From contig CM077115.1 of the NCBI GenBank assembly GCA_039619475.1, positions 135,172,172 through 135,236,171 of the forward strand: a DNA stretch of 64,000 nt. Reading direction: 5' to 3'. Made by a program: the position numbers and the translations under genes. Source of the stretch: Icerya purchasi. Its lineage: Eukaryota > Arthropoda > Insecta > Hemiptera > Monophlebidae. Below the pieces are notes generated by a model, which did no database searches, was not told the DNA's origin, and saw nothing but the letters and a program-made list of their open reading frames with translations. Position 1 is the first letter of the stretch, and every line of letters begins with the position of its first letter. Positions 23,900 to 34,014 of this stretch are shown here, piece by piece.

Positions 23900-24985
23900 C
23901 AAAAAAACAAAAAAACAAACGAATCGAAGATATCGTAACAAATAGTTCGTTTTTTATTTTTTTTACATTAATTTTATATTTAAATAACAAAAACAAAACT
24001 GCTTTTTAATAACTACTAAACAAAAAAAGAAAAAGAAAATTGGTTAGTAAACAAAATATTTGTTTGTGAAAGTGAATTACTGAGAATATGTTGTGCACAT
24101 TTTAAAAACCCCCTTATGTGCGGTATACCCTTATTTTTATATTTCGCAGTGATTTAGTCGGAAATGTTTTCCAATTGATTGGAAAACAGCTCTGATCACA
24201 GGTAAAATTACAAGACGCTTTTTATTTATTTTTATAACGAATAAACCCCGATAGAGATAAAGCTGACGACGACCCTATGGATACCTAAAATATAATTTTT
24301 CTAATAAAAAACGTATAGAAATATATTCATAACAATCAACGTGTGCAATCATTGAAAACATTTTCCAACCATCCGGGGAAAGCGAATTCGGAGGACTTCT
24401 ACATTTCTGTTGCGTTCAGTATTGAAAAGCAAAGTTGTGTACGGGAAGAGAGACTTTAAATTCATAAATGTGTTCATAAATTAGTTTTAAAATATTTTTT
24501 ATTTTGTGAATATGTATCAGATTATTAAAATAAGATTAAGAAGTTACAAAAGAAAATACCGAGCTTTAGCCCAGTAACTAATAATAATACTAGTAAACGT
24601 ATAGCAGCAACATGACTAATAAAAACAACGGTTACCGCAAGATTTGCGAATAATATCAGCCACCGTATCTAGTAACAATAATGATACTAATAATCGTAAC
24701 TTTTTAGCGACGAAGTAACGGCCAACTTTTACGACATTGCGACAATAGCATTAATCGGCGACTTTATCTAGAAGACATTATTGAGATACCGTCAAAATTG
24801 TATGAATTTGTGAGAATCACTTTCAGTTGTAATCTCGCAGTGTTCTAAGAACGAACTCCGTAATTTTTTAACTTTTGTCTATCCGCGATTTTTTTTACCT
24901 TTTGTCTGTTCAGTGTAGTACAATTTTCAACTATATCAGCAATCATCAGAGTAAACCTTAAAAAGTAAGTACAATAAATTAAAAA
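23900..24985. other. AT-rich stretch without recognised features
   Basis: No frame over 60 codons, no terminal repeats and no similarity to other parts of the window were noticed. Confidence 0.5.
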
Positions 24986-24989
24986 TATA

Positions 24990-25170
24990 TATTCGAATTT
25001 TGATAGATAAATTAATTTCACTTTAGCAATGTATTATTTAAACAGTATATTTAGACACGGCATATTTTTGCCCGTCGTAGGAAATAGTAGTAGCCAGGAA
25101 TAAATCGTCTCGCATCGTTTAGTATTTCCAATTCAAAGTTTTATAGAAGCAAGTAATTTTAGTTACCATA
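24990..25170 (+). repeat. Dispersed repeat, second copy at 39620-39785
   Basis: Shared blocks include GAATAAATCGTCTCGCA, TTTAGTATTT and ATTCAAAGTTTTATA in the same order and orientation. Each copy ends immediately before the poly-T end of a minus-strand retroelement (25195 and ~39790), so the repeat may contain a preferred insertion site. Confidence 0.7.
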
Positions 25171-25180
25171 TATATATATG

Positions 25181-25212
<32 letters not shown>

Positions 25213-25288
25213 TTTTTTTTATTACTTTAATAAAGAAATATAACAAACTAGAGTAGCCTACGAATTAGCTTATGGCTACCAGTAGCGA

Positions 25289-26039
25289 TTATTTGTATAT
25301 ATGTTTAATTTTAAATAATTCAGAAATGAATACAGGAAATTGTTCTAGTAGAATAATTTCATTTAGTTGAAGTGCACAGTCAATCATATACAATTGTCGT
25401 AGGTAATTATACTTGCTACACGTGTATATTATGTGCTGAACATTTTCTACTTCATTACTTTCACAATTACAACATTTACTGTCTGCAATAATGTTTAATT
25501 TATTTAAAAAGTATCCAATGGAACCATGACCAGTGAGTATTTGAGTCATATAATAATTTACTGTAATGTTTTTATTTTTAAAGAGTTCTATTACGTTAGG
25601 AAAGAACTTATTTATTAATTTACCATTTGATAGAGTATTGTATCTTGTTTTAAATTCATTAAAAATTTGTAAATCAACTTGCTTGAGAAGTTCTTTACTT
25701 ATAATACCATTATTTTCTTTTTTAGCATTAAAAATTAGAGATCTCTTTTTTATGTAAAGATCGATCGGTAAGACCCGTGCTATGGTCTGAATTGCAATAT
25801 TTGAAGCAGTTACATATGAAGAAGTTAAATCAATTAGAAATTTCCGACAGTTGGAGTTTATGTTATGTATTTGTTGTTTAGTTAACCGGTTATAGTAGAC
25901 ACCAGCCCAATATGAGTATAATGACTGCACTAAACCTTTATAGAGTATTATCTTAGATTTATAATTTAGTCCCCACAGCTTACCGCCAAGGGATTTAAAA
26001 ATGTAATAATATTTATTAACCTTATTATTTATGTACTGT
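25289..26039 (-). pseudogene. R1-like ORF2, RT C-terminal domain
   Basis: A 213-codon frame (25930-25289) continues upward in the same element to the insertion point at 26039. It contains WAGVYYNRL, the LTGHGSIGYFLNKLNI block and C-x-C-x7-VQHIIYTC, the C-terminal Cys/His cluster of R1-type elements. It would follow the thumb of the RT encoded beyond the insertion (30835 upwards). The frame is open, but no full-length protein can be made because the gene is split. Confidence 0.8.
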
Positions 26040-26051
26040 ATATGCTTATTG
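26040..26051. repeat. Target-site duplication, left (ATATGCTTATTG)
   Basis: Identical to 30819-30830. It flanks the RTE-like element exactly and lies inside the R1-like element. Confidence 0.95.
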
Positions 26052-26065
26052 CCCTGCGGGGCACA

Positions 26066-26157
26066 GGTTGTTGTAACTAGAGTTACCTTCCCTAGTAAGT
26101 AGTCACTCGACCGTCAAATGGTGCTAGTCCCGCCGACGGAGAAACGAAACAACAACC
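26066..26157 (+). other. Structured 5' leader of the RTE-like element
   Basis: GGTTGTTGT (26066-26074) pairs perfectly with ACAACAACC (26149-26157). Inside are shorter complementary pairs, ACTAG/CTAGT and CCGTC/GACGG. The stem lies within 15 bases of the element's first base. Some non-LTR elements carry HDV-like self-cleaving ribozymes at this place; whether this leader fits that fold was not established. Confidence 0.45.
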
Positions 26158-26528
26158 ATGTGAGTTCTGTACGTCCACGTCGTGCAGGGTGGTAATTTTC
26201 TGTTCGGCGGACTAAGCGCTGATCAGGAAAGCTAAATCAGAACTCACATTATACTGCTGATGAGAAAACGGAGGGAGGTTCACTTGCCGAAGGTTTGTCT
26301 GCCAATAAATACCGTTAAGCTTTTTACTGCAATTATAACTTCAGACTATCAGCAACTCGCTCGAGACGTATGTGCCCCAGTCGGATTGGTGAACATCAAT
26401 CTAGAGCGAGTAGGCGAGTATCCCGCGCCCTAAAACGGGGTCTTTTCGGCTAGGGGAGTAAACCCCGACAGAAAATCCTGCAGAAGGCAACGGGAAACCA
26501 CTGCAGTATCATCCCAAGAAATATCATC

Positions 26529-28065
26529 ATGAAAGTAAAAAAGGAAAGGATATATATGCCATACGCTCCGGCTGGCGCCCGGCGTTATCAAATTTCCAGG
26601 CTTGGTAATGGGAAATATGCGACTGGCTATGCTATGATGGATCCCAGGTCTAGTGTGGAAATTGAGAGACTGGACAATAACACAAGTGGGATAACAGCAC
26701 ACGAAAGAAAAAATCTCCGACAGTTTTGTGATAAGACGTCTGAACAGAGGAATGGGACATTAAGATTCCGGGGAGGCAAAACAATGGGGCGAAGAAATAC
26801 AAATCATACAAAGGAAACTATTATGGGTACATGGAATGTGCGCACATTATACGAACCGGGGAAATTATCAAATGTGATTCTGGAAATGAAAAGACTAAAA
26901 TTGAATATACTTGACCTCAGTGAGGTAAGATGGCCTGGAAATGGAAAGATTGCAACAGGGAATATGACAATGTATTATTCAGGTGACAAAAATGGAAATC
27001 ATAATAGAGGAGTTGCTATAATAATTGATAAAGAATGGGATAAAAACGTTATATCTTGTGTTCCTTACAATGATCGGATAATAGCACTTAAGATAAAAGC
27101 ACAGCCAGTGAACATAAACATTATACAAATATATGCACCTACAACTGAAGCAACTATGGAAGAGCTTGAAGAATTTTACGTGGATATTGAAGCTGTACTA
27201 AAAAGCTGTAAGAAACAAGAAGCCACATACATCATAGGAGATTTCAACGCCAAAGTGGGAAATGCAATTACAAAAGAGATAACGGGACCATTTGGATTGG
27301 GAGTCAGAAACGACAGAGGGGATCTCTTAGTACAGTTTTGCCAACAAAATGACTTAACTATTATGAACACATACTTCAAGTTACCCACGAGAAGGCTATA
27401 TACATGGAAATCTCCAGCCGATACACCGGGAACAACAATCCGAAATCAGATTGATTTTATAATTGCCAATAAGCGTTTTAGAAATAGCGTATTATCTGTA
27501 AAGACTATACCAAGTGCTGATGCGAATACAGACCACAACCTGCTACAAGCAAAGATACACATAAGAGTAAAGAAAATCCAAAAAACTAAGAAAATAGGAT
27601 TAGATCTACAAATTCTACAGAACCATGAAATACGGGAAAAAATAAAAGAGCAGGTGAATGATCAAATACGAAATATGAGAGACACTGGAAATATTGAAGA
27701 AGACTGGAGACAAATAAAATCTGCAATTAATACGATAACAAAAGAGCAACTTACAAGGAAACAAAGCAGAAAACACAAGAACTGGATGACCAGCGAAATA
27801 TTAGACCTAATGGAGTATAGAAGAAAGTGGAAAAATAACCCGCTTAAATATAAAAAAATTAACAAAAGCATCAGAAAAAAGATCATACAAGCAAAGGAAG
27901 AATGGTTGAATGAACAGTGTAAAGAGATTGAGCAATTACATAGCAAACATGATGAATTTAACATACATAGGAAGATTAGAGAAATGACGCATACATATAA
28001 AAAAGGACATATAACTTTTCTAAGGAAGGAGAACGGAGATATCATAACGGATACTGATAAAAAGG
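26529..28065 (+). CDS. RTE-like ORF2, N-terminal part with APE endonuclease
   Basis: An uninterrupted frame from 26529 (the full open frame runs to 28109, but its last ~15 codons belong to the nested Jockey element). After a ~95-residue leader it reads a complete APE-type endonuclease: GTWNVRTL near residue 98, LSEVRW near 130, APTTEAT, GDFNAKVG near 240, RNQIDFI and a terminal TDHNLL near 338. The catalytic Asn, Glu, Asp, His and Asp-Asn residues are present. A Lys-rich linker follows. It would nick the target DNA and prime reverse transcription. Insertion of the Jockey element separates it from its RT domain, so it is a partial protein. Confidence 0.85.
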
Positions 28066-29200
28066 TAATATTTCCCAGGCATTTGATAAAGTGTGGCACA
28101 AAGGCCTAATTTACAAGTTAAGTTCATTGCTCCCAGGAAACTTTTGTCGCTTATTAAAATCTTACCTATCAAATCGGAAATTCCGAGTGGCCCATGAAGA
28201 GGCAAAGTCATCATTCTACTGTATACAAGCAGGTGTACCACAGGGTAGTGTCCTCGGACCTCTTCTGTACCTGCTGTATACAAGAAATTTACCTGTAGAT
28301 AATGACACAACAACGGCCACATTTGCAGATGATACTGCAGTATTAGTGATAAGTAGCAGTCATTCTGATGCTACCAATAAATTACAATGTAGACTAGATC
28401 ATATTAGGAAATGGACTCTGGACTGGAAAATTAAATTGAATGAACAGAAATCTTTCCATGTCTTGTTCACATTACGCCACGCCGATAATACATGTGAATT
28501 GTACTTAGGAAATCAACTTATTCCACAGGCTAATTCAGCCAAGTACCTTGGCATGCATTTGGATTCACGATTAACCTGGAAAGTTCATGTTAAAATGAAG
28601 GCTCAGCAGATTAAAAATAAAACACGGCAACTATATTGGTTAATGGGCAGGCAATCTGAGTTGGATGTTTCCTGCAAACTTCTGCTATATAAACAAATTA
28701 TTAAACCTATCTGGACGTACGGCCTTGTCTTGTGGGGCTGTACAGCCAGATCGAATAGGGATGTCATACAACGTCGTCAAAACGTCATCTTACGTGCAAT
28801 AGTCGATGCCTAGCGCTACTCATGTAATGGTGGCATTCATTCTGATCTTCAGATGTTGTTCATTAACGATGTAATCAAGGAGTTCGCTAAATCGCATAAG
28901 CAGCGATTACACAGTCATGTCAATGCGGAAGCAAGACAATTACTTAATATCGAATATGGAGTTAGACGACCTACTCGCCGCCATCCACTAGATTTAATCT
29001 TATAAATATATAAATACGAATTGGTGTATAATGGATGCGTAACCAATGGGATATGTACTCCACACACGTTGTTACTTAGTAATTAAGTTAGCTATTAAGT
29101 AGTCATATCAGTAATTAAGTAAATATAGATAATTATTTAGCATACCAGCTAAGATTGTATCAAAACAAATAATAAAGTATTATTATTAAAAAAAATAAAA
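28066..29200 (+). mobile_element. 5'-truncated Jockey-clade element nested in the RTE-like element
   Basis: RTE-like coding sequence stops near 28065 and resumes at 29201 (TGGGAGCAGTATGTG). The insert begins inside the RT domain (Q-A-F-D-K-V-W at ~28076) and ends in an A-rich tail with AATAAAG-type sequence at ~29175-29200. Exact target duplications could not be fixed; ATAAAA occurs on both sides. Confidence 0.8.
28076..29005 (+). pseudogene. Jockey RT, C-terminal two thirds
   Basis: Continuous frame with one TAG at 28811-28813. It contains AFDKVWHKGLI, the GVPQGSVLGPLLY box, an intact catalytic FADD, KYLGMHLDSRLTW and PIWTYG, then after the stop NGGIHSDLQ and RRHPLDLIL with a TAA at 29003. 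This is the typical Jockey-clade order. The first ~45% of ORF2 and all of ORF1 are absent, as expected for 5' truncation during integration. Confidence 0.85.
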
Positions 29201-30780
29201 CATGGGAGCAGTATGTGAAAACGCTGTTTGATGATCAAGAAGAAAGGATGCCACAGGAAGAAGGGGATATGTTGCCAATCTTGGAATCTGAGGTGGAGAT
29301 GGCAATCAAGCAAGCTAAAGTATGGAAGGCGGTAGGACCTGATGAGGTGCCAATAGAGATATTAAAAATGTTAGGTCCTATGGAAATCAAGAAAGTTACT
29401 GGCTTTTTCAATGTAATCTATAAAAATGGGAAAATACTGGAAGATTGGCTAGAATCAAGGTTCATTACCATACCAAAAACAACAAATGCATATAGATGTG
29501 ATGAATATAGATTAATTAGTCTAATGAGCCACGTTCTAAAAATATTTCTGCGGGTAATTCATCGACACATAATTAAAATATACGAAGAAAACATGAAATA
29601 GAACCAGTTCGGTTTCCGGAATGGAATGGGTACAAGAGAAGCGTTATTTTGTATGAAAACACTAATCCAAAGACAACTGGAGTTCGGAAAATCAGTATAC
29701 ATTTGTTTTATAGACTATTACAAAGCTTTCGACAAGGTATGGCACACGGAACTAATAAAAACATTAAAAGATATAGGTATTTGCCAGTCGGATATTAAGA
29801 TTATACAAACGCTTTATGAAAAACAACATGCAAGAATATTAATAGATGAGCAATTAACAGATCAAATACCAATAAAACGAGGGATTAGGCAAGGATGCGT
29901 ATTGTCGCCGGTACTATTCAATCTGTATTCTGAGGCAATTTTTGTTCAAGCTTTAGATGAACGTAGTGAAGGGATAAAAATTGCAGGCGAAAGAATTTCG
30001 GTGATTCGCTTTGCTGACGATACTGCACTACTGGTGGAAAATGTAACAGACCTACAAAGGCTACTAGACATAGTTGCAGTAGAAAGCAAGAAGAAAGGAG
30101 TCAGTATAAATACTAAAAAAACAAAATTCATGGTAGTTGCAAGACAGCCTAATCTAAATGAAAAATTATTTTTAGACAGCGAAGAAATTGAACGAACAGA
30201 AAAATATAAATATTTAGGTAGCTAGATAACACAAAGTAATGATTCTGATATGGAAATACGTACTCGTATAGAGATGGCCAGAAACACAGTTATGAAATTA
30301 AAAAACACCCTTTGCGATAGGAAATTAAGCCTAAGGATCAAGAACAAGATATTGCAATGTTACGTGTGGTCAGTGCTACTGTATGGAAGCGAGACATAGA
30401 CTATAAAGGAAAATATGAGGAAGCGTATATCATCATTTGAAATGTGGTGCTACAGAAGAATGTGGAAAATACCGTGGACCAAAAAGTTAAAAAATGAGAA
30501 AGTACTGGAACTAATGAGAACTGACCGAATATTAATGACTATAGTAAAAAGAAGGAAGATAAAATTTTTTGGACACTTCATGAGAGGTGAAAAATACAAA
30601 TTACTACAGACAATAATAATGGGCATGATAGAAGGAAGAAGAAATCCGGGAAGAAGAAAGACCGCTTGGATAGATAATATAAAAAAATGGACCGGAATTA
30701 AGAAAACAGAAGATCTAGTCAGAATAGCAAAAGATCGAAATCAATTCCAGCAGATAATCCAATCCATACATGATGATTAA
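29201..30780 (+). pseudogene. RTE-like ORF2, RT and C-terminal part
   Basis: A single reading frame with TAG codons at 29599, 30223 and 30397 and no frameshift. It contains the RT entry (QAKVWKAVGPDEVPIE), FGFRNGMGTREA, the FIDYYKAFDKVW box, RQGCVLSPVLFNLY, an intact FADD, then KYLGS, the LLYGSE region, FEMWCYRRMWKIPW and FGHFMRG. At 30223 and 30397 a Trp (TGG) is likely at the stop, judged from the relative at 23415-23890 and from family style, so single G-to-A changes would explain them. This RT half belongs with the endonuclease at 26529-28065. Confidence 0.85.
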
Positions 30781-30818
30781 GCAATACCCGAATCGGGTGG
30801 CACGAGAAGAAGAAGAAG

Positions 30819-30830
30819 ATATGCTTATTG
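30819..30830. repeat. Target-site duplication, right (ATATGCTTATTG)
   Basis: Identical to 26040-26051; R1-like sequence resumes directly after it. Confidence 0.95.
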
Positions 30831-30834
30831 TACT

Positions 30835-31912
30835 TTAATCTATCATCTAAAATGAATCCTAAATATTTAATATGGTCAGTAGAACTGAACGTATGATTAT
30901 TAATTTTAATATTATTGTAACAAATTTGGTCAAGGTTTTTGTCTCGACCAGGTATCACCATGATTTGAGATTTGGTAATCTCAAATTTGAGGTTTAAAGC
31001 ATTTACTATTGTTTTAAGTTTACAAATAACTTCATTACAATTAGCAATGTGGGACGACAGAGTCGAGTTACTAGATAAATGTACGTTGTAGACCAAAAGT
31101 AAATCATCAGCATAGCTGTATAAACGATATTACTTAATTTTGAATGGATATTAGAATATAAAATATTCCACAAGACCGGTCCAAGAACTGAACCTTGTGG
31201 AACGCCAAAATTATTTTTAACATCAACAATGTCGTTTTGATAGGCCCACTTTACTCTCCTGTTAGTTAAATAATCGTGTATTAGGGTTATTACATTAAAA
31301 CTAAAACCATTTACAATTAATGTATCAATTATCACTTGACGATCACAATTATTAAATGCCCCCTTTATATCAAATGAAATAATAATAGACGGATTATTCC
31401 GTTGTTTGTTTTGTAATAAATTATCAGTTACATCTGCAATAGCAAGTTCTGTAGAAAAGAATTTTCTAAAACCGTATTGGTATGCATTAAGCACGGATGT
31501 GCTGCTAATTTCATTGTTTAAAAATTTAAGAATAATTTTTTCATAAACTTTACTTAAGGAATTTAATAAGCATATTGGCCTATAGCCATTTACTTTACTC
31601 AAATCCCTGTTTGGTTTGTTTAACATAATTAAAGTAGCACATTTCCAAGCGGACGGAAACATATTAAATTGTAATAGTTTATTGTAAAGTGTTAACAATA
31701 AATTTGGAAAATAAAAAAATATAATTGTTAATAAGCTTGTTAGTTATACCATCCGAAGACGGTGCTTTTTTATTAGTAAGATTTTGTATAATTTGTTTTA
31801 GTTCAAAATATGTTACTTCAAACTGTTGTTGTTTATTTATATCTGTGATTTTATCTAGTGAAATAGAACCAGTTTCTTTAAAATTAAAAAATGAATTCAT
31901 TAGTAAACTCAT
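30835..31912 (-). pseudogene. R1-like ORF2, RT domain
   Basis: Three overlapping minus-strand frames (31912-31679, 31698-31006 and 31096-30719) cover it. Features in order: NLTNKKAPSSDGI, YRPICLLNSLSKVYEKI, YGFRKFFSTELAI, SFDIKGAFNNCD, GVPQGSVLGPVLWN, then a frame change just before a YADD that is read only in the next frame, and KYLGFILDDRLKYN. The frameshift next to the catalytic box and another near 31690 inactivate it. Confidence 0.8.
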
Positions 31913-32284
31913 TTTGTCTTTATTGCTAGTAATAGAGGAACAAGTGTCATTATTACCATTAATTTTTAAATCTGGAAATTTAAATGGTTCAGAATTCGTT
32001 AAAATTTTATAAGGTTTACCCCAGGCCCTGGACGAACTACAAAATGTTCTCCAGGCCTATTGCTAGAAATATTTAATTTTGTTCCTATACAATTTTAAAG
32101 TTACTTTATATATGAGTTTATTTATACAATTTTTGTGTTTAATATTATTGAGCTTTCTGACAAGTAATTTAAAATATTCTAAATCTCTGTTCCACCAGGA
32201 TTTGTTCGTCTTAGGCTTTTTAACCTTGGACTTATTTACATTATTTGTTAAGTTATCAGTAAATTGTTTAATAATATTATTTAC

Positions 32285-32690
32285 TTAAAGTTCAGTACTT
32301 GCAAGTTTTAAGCTCGTTTCGAAATTTAACATTAAGTCGGCATTAAGATTACTAATAAATATATCTGTATCCAAGGTAAGAATATTATCATTATTAATAA
32401 TATTTGTATCAAAAATTTCAATACTGATATTTTTATGATCACTTAAGTGAAAATTTTGAAGCATAACACTAGACAACTTATACTTAAAGTTAATGTTTAC
32501 TAAAACATAATCTATCAAGCTTTGTCCATTGTAGTTTTGAAATGTATGTACATTAAAATCATTTTTAATTTTTAAGTTCCCTGAGTACACAAAATTTTCA
32601 AATTGTGCATTCTGGGCGTGTGTGGGAAGTTTTTGCTTTCCATAAATTTTAATCTTGAATTAAAATCTCCCAGTATTATTACGTTATGTC
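32285..32690 (-). pseudogene. R1-like ORF2, endonuclease relic
   Basis: A GDFN motif is readable near 32665 and the C-terminal SLIDYVLVN and LSDHKNISIEI blocks at 32510 and 32430, in frames separated by shifts. These are the D-x-N and S-D-H parts of an APE endonuclease. Sequence between 31912 and 32285 has weak linker-like frames, and 32690-33000 carries the likely N-terminal half in decayed form. Confidence 0.7.
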
Positions 32691-33001
32691 TCAGTTTTGT
32701 TTTATATGTTTAAGCAGTAGTGTAAATTGATAAATTAAGTCAGTATTAGGTGGAAAGTATATTCCAAAAATAACAATATCGTTTACGTTAACTTTAATAA
32801 TGTAATCTGAAATTTTGGTACTACTAACGTTCTTAATATTACTACAGATAGCAACATACTTAGTGTGCAATAAGAAGTTGTACTGTTTTTCATTACCATA
32901 TAAATAAGGATCGCAAATGACACATAATATGTTGATTATTTAAATTTAATACTGATTGCGCTTCCTTGCAGTGATTTACATTTTGCAAAATTAATTTAAT
33001 A

Positions 33002-33470
33002 TTAGCCATAATTTATATTATGTTTTACTTTATTTACGATTTTAATATACAATGGACAAGCATAGGAAAAAGTGTTGTGTGTAATATTATTAATAATATT
33101 TTTCTTAACTTCTAGAGAAATGTTACCTTTTTCTTTCATATGCTGTAAACAGGCATGCGAAAAACAATTATTACATTTTGCTTTAAGTTGATTTTCATCC
33201 AGTGTATATTTGCTACGAGTTGAATCAGTTTTACATTCATTTTTCATGTGGCCGAACCGGAAGCAATTAAAACATCAGATGATCGGAATATAATCATACA
33301 CTTTGCATTTTGACCAGTTCATAACCATGTAACCAGCCTCTATTAATATATGGTAGGCATCAGGATCCAGGCGTACAAATGCATGTAGTTTACCATCATT
33401 AGTTTTCTTTAATGTAACAGATTTTGGATTTTTACCCATTTTATTGTTAATCGCCATACTAATATCTAAT
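33002..33470 (-). pseudogene. R1-like ORF1, C-terminal part with zinc knuckles
   Basis: Two adjacent frames (33457-33275 and 33247-33002). Readable are FVRLDPDAYHILIEAGYM and, around 33250, C-F-R-F-G-H-x4-C, followed by C-x2-C-x4-C-x2-H-type spacings, as in R1-group Gag-like proteins that package element RNA. The upper end is cut by the Gypsy element; the N-terminal part continues at 38449. Confidence 0.7.
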
Positions 33471-33488
33471 TCTGTAGTTGAGGAATGA

Positions 33489-33492
33489 ACAC
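33489..33492. repeat. Gypsy target-site duplication, left (ACAC)
   Basis: Matches 38445-38448 on the other side of the element. A 4 bp duplication is usual for Gypsy-type integrases. Confidence 0.8.
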
Positions 33493-33747
33493 TTTTATGT
33501 CTTGAATTTGATACTTGATTATATAATTAAGATACATGAGTTCATATTGATAAAAAACATGATTCTTTTAACATTACATTTGATTATCGTTTTATATAGA
33601 AAAAGTAACATAAGTACATGATACATGATAGAATGAATAACAACAATATATATATATATATATATCCTAACCCGATCACGATATATTGATATAATAATAA
33701 TCGATACTAAATACTATGTTACATAATAAAATGAAAATACATAACAA
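33493..33747 (-). repeat. Gypsy 3' LTR
   Basis: 255 bp, beginning TTTTATGTCTTGAATTTG and ending ATACATAACAA on the plus strand. A TA run lies inside it. It is shorter than the other LTR by one copy of a 16 bp unit around ACATAAGTACA. Confidence 0.9.
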
Positions 33748-33756
33748 TCTCCCACA
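33748..33756 (-). other. Polypurine tract
   Basis: Read on the minus strand, TGTGGGAGA directly precedes the 3' LTR, the expected place for the plus-strand primer of reverse transcription. Confidence 0.6.
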
Positions 33757-34014
33757 CATAAAGAAAACATAAAAATTAGGAAGTTACATATTCTTTTAAA
33801 TATTTTGGTAAGCGTCGTTCTTGCTCTGATCTTACTATTGGGTTTGCTGCTGATCCTGTTTTTACCATTGACCTTGAATCGCTTACTCTAGTATTGTTTT
33901 GCTCTATTATGTCTGTAGCTCTTGTTGACCCTGATCTAGTATTGATGTGCCTGGTGTTGATGCATCTGGTATTGACATGTCTGGTATATCAAACATCACT
34001 TTTTTCTTAGGTTT

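Larger units (their letters stand above)
26052..30818 (+). mobile_element. RTE-like non-LTR retrotransposon, inserted in the R1-like element
   Basis: Bounded by the 12 bp duplication. It starts CCCTGCGGGGCAC, has a ~480 bp GC-richer leader, an endonuclease-RT coding region, and ends GGCACGAGAAGAAGAAG. It is full length apart from a nested Jockey insertion at ~28066-29200. The RT half carries three in-frame TAG codons and no frameshifts. A truncated relative lies at 23415-23890. Confidence 0.9.
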
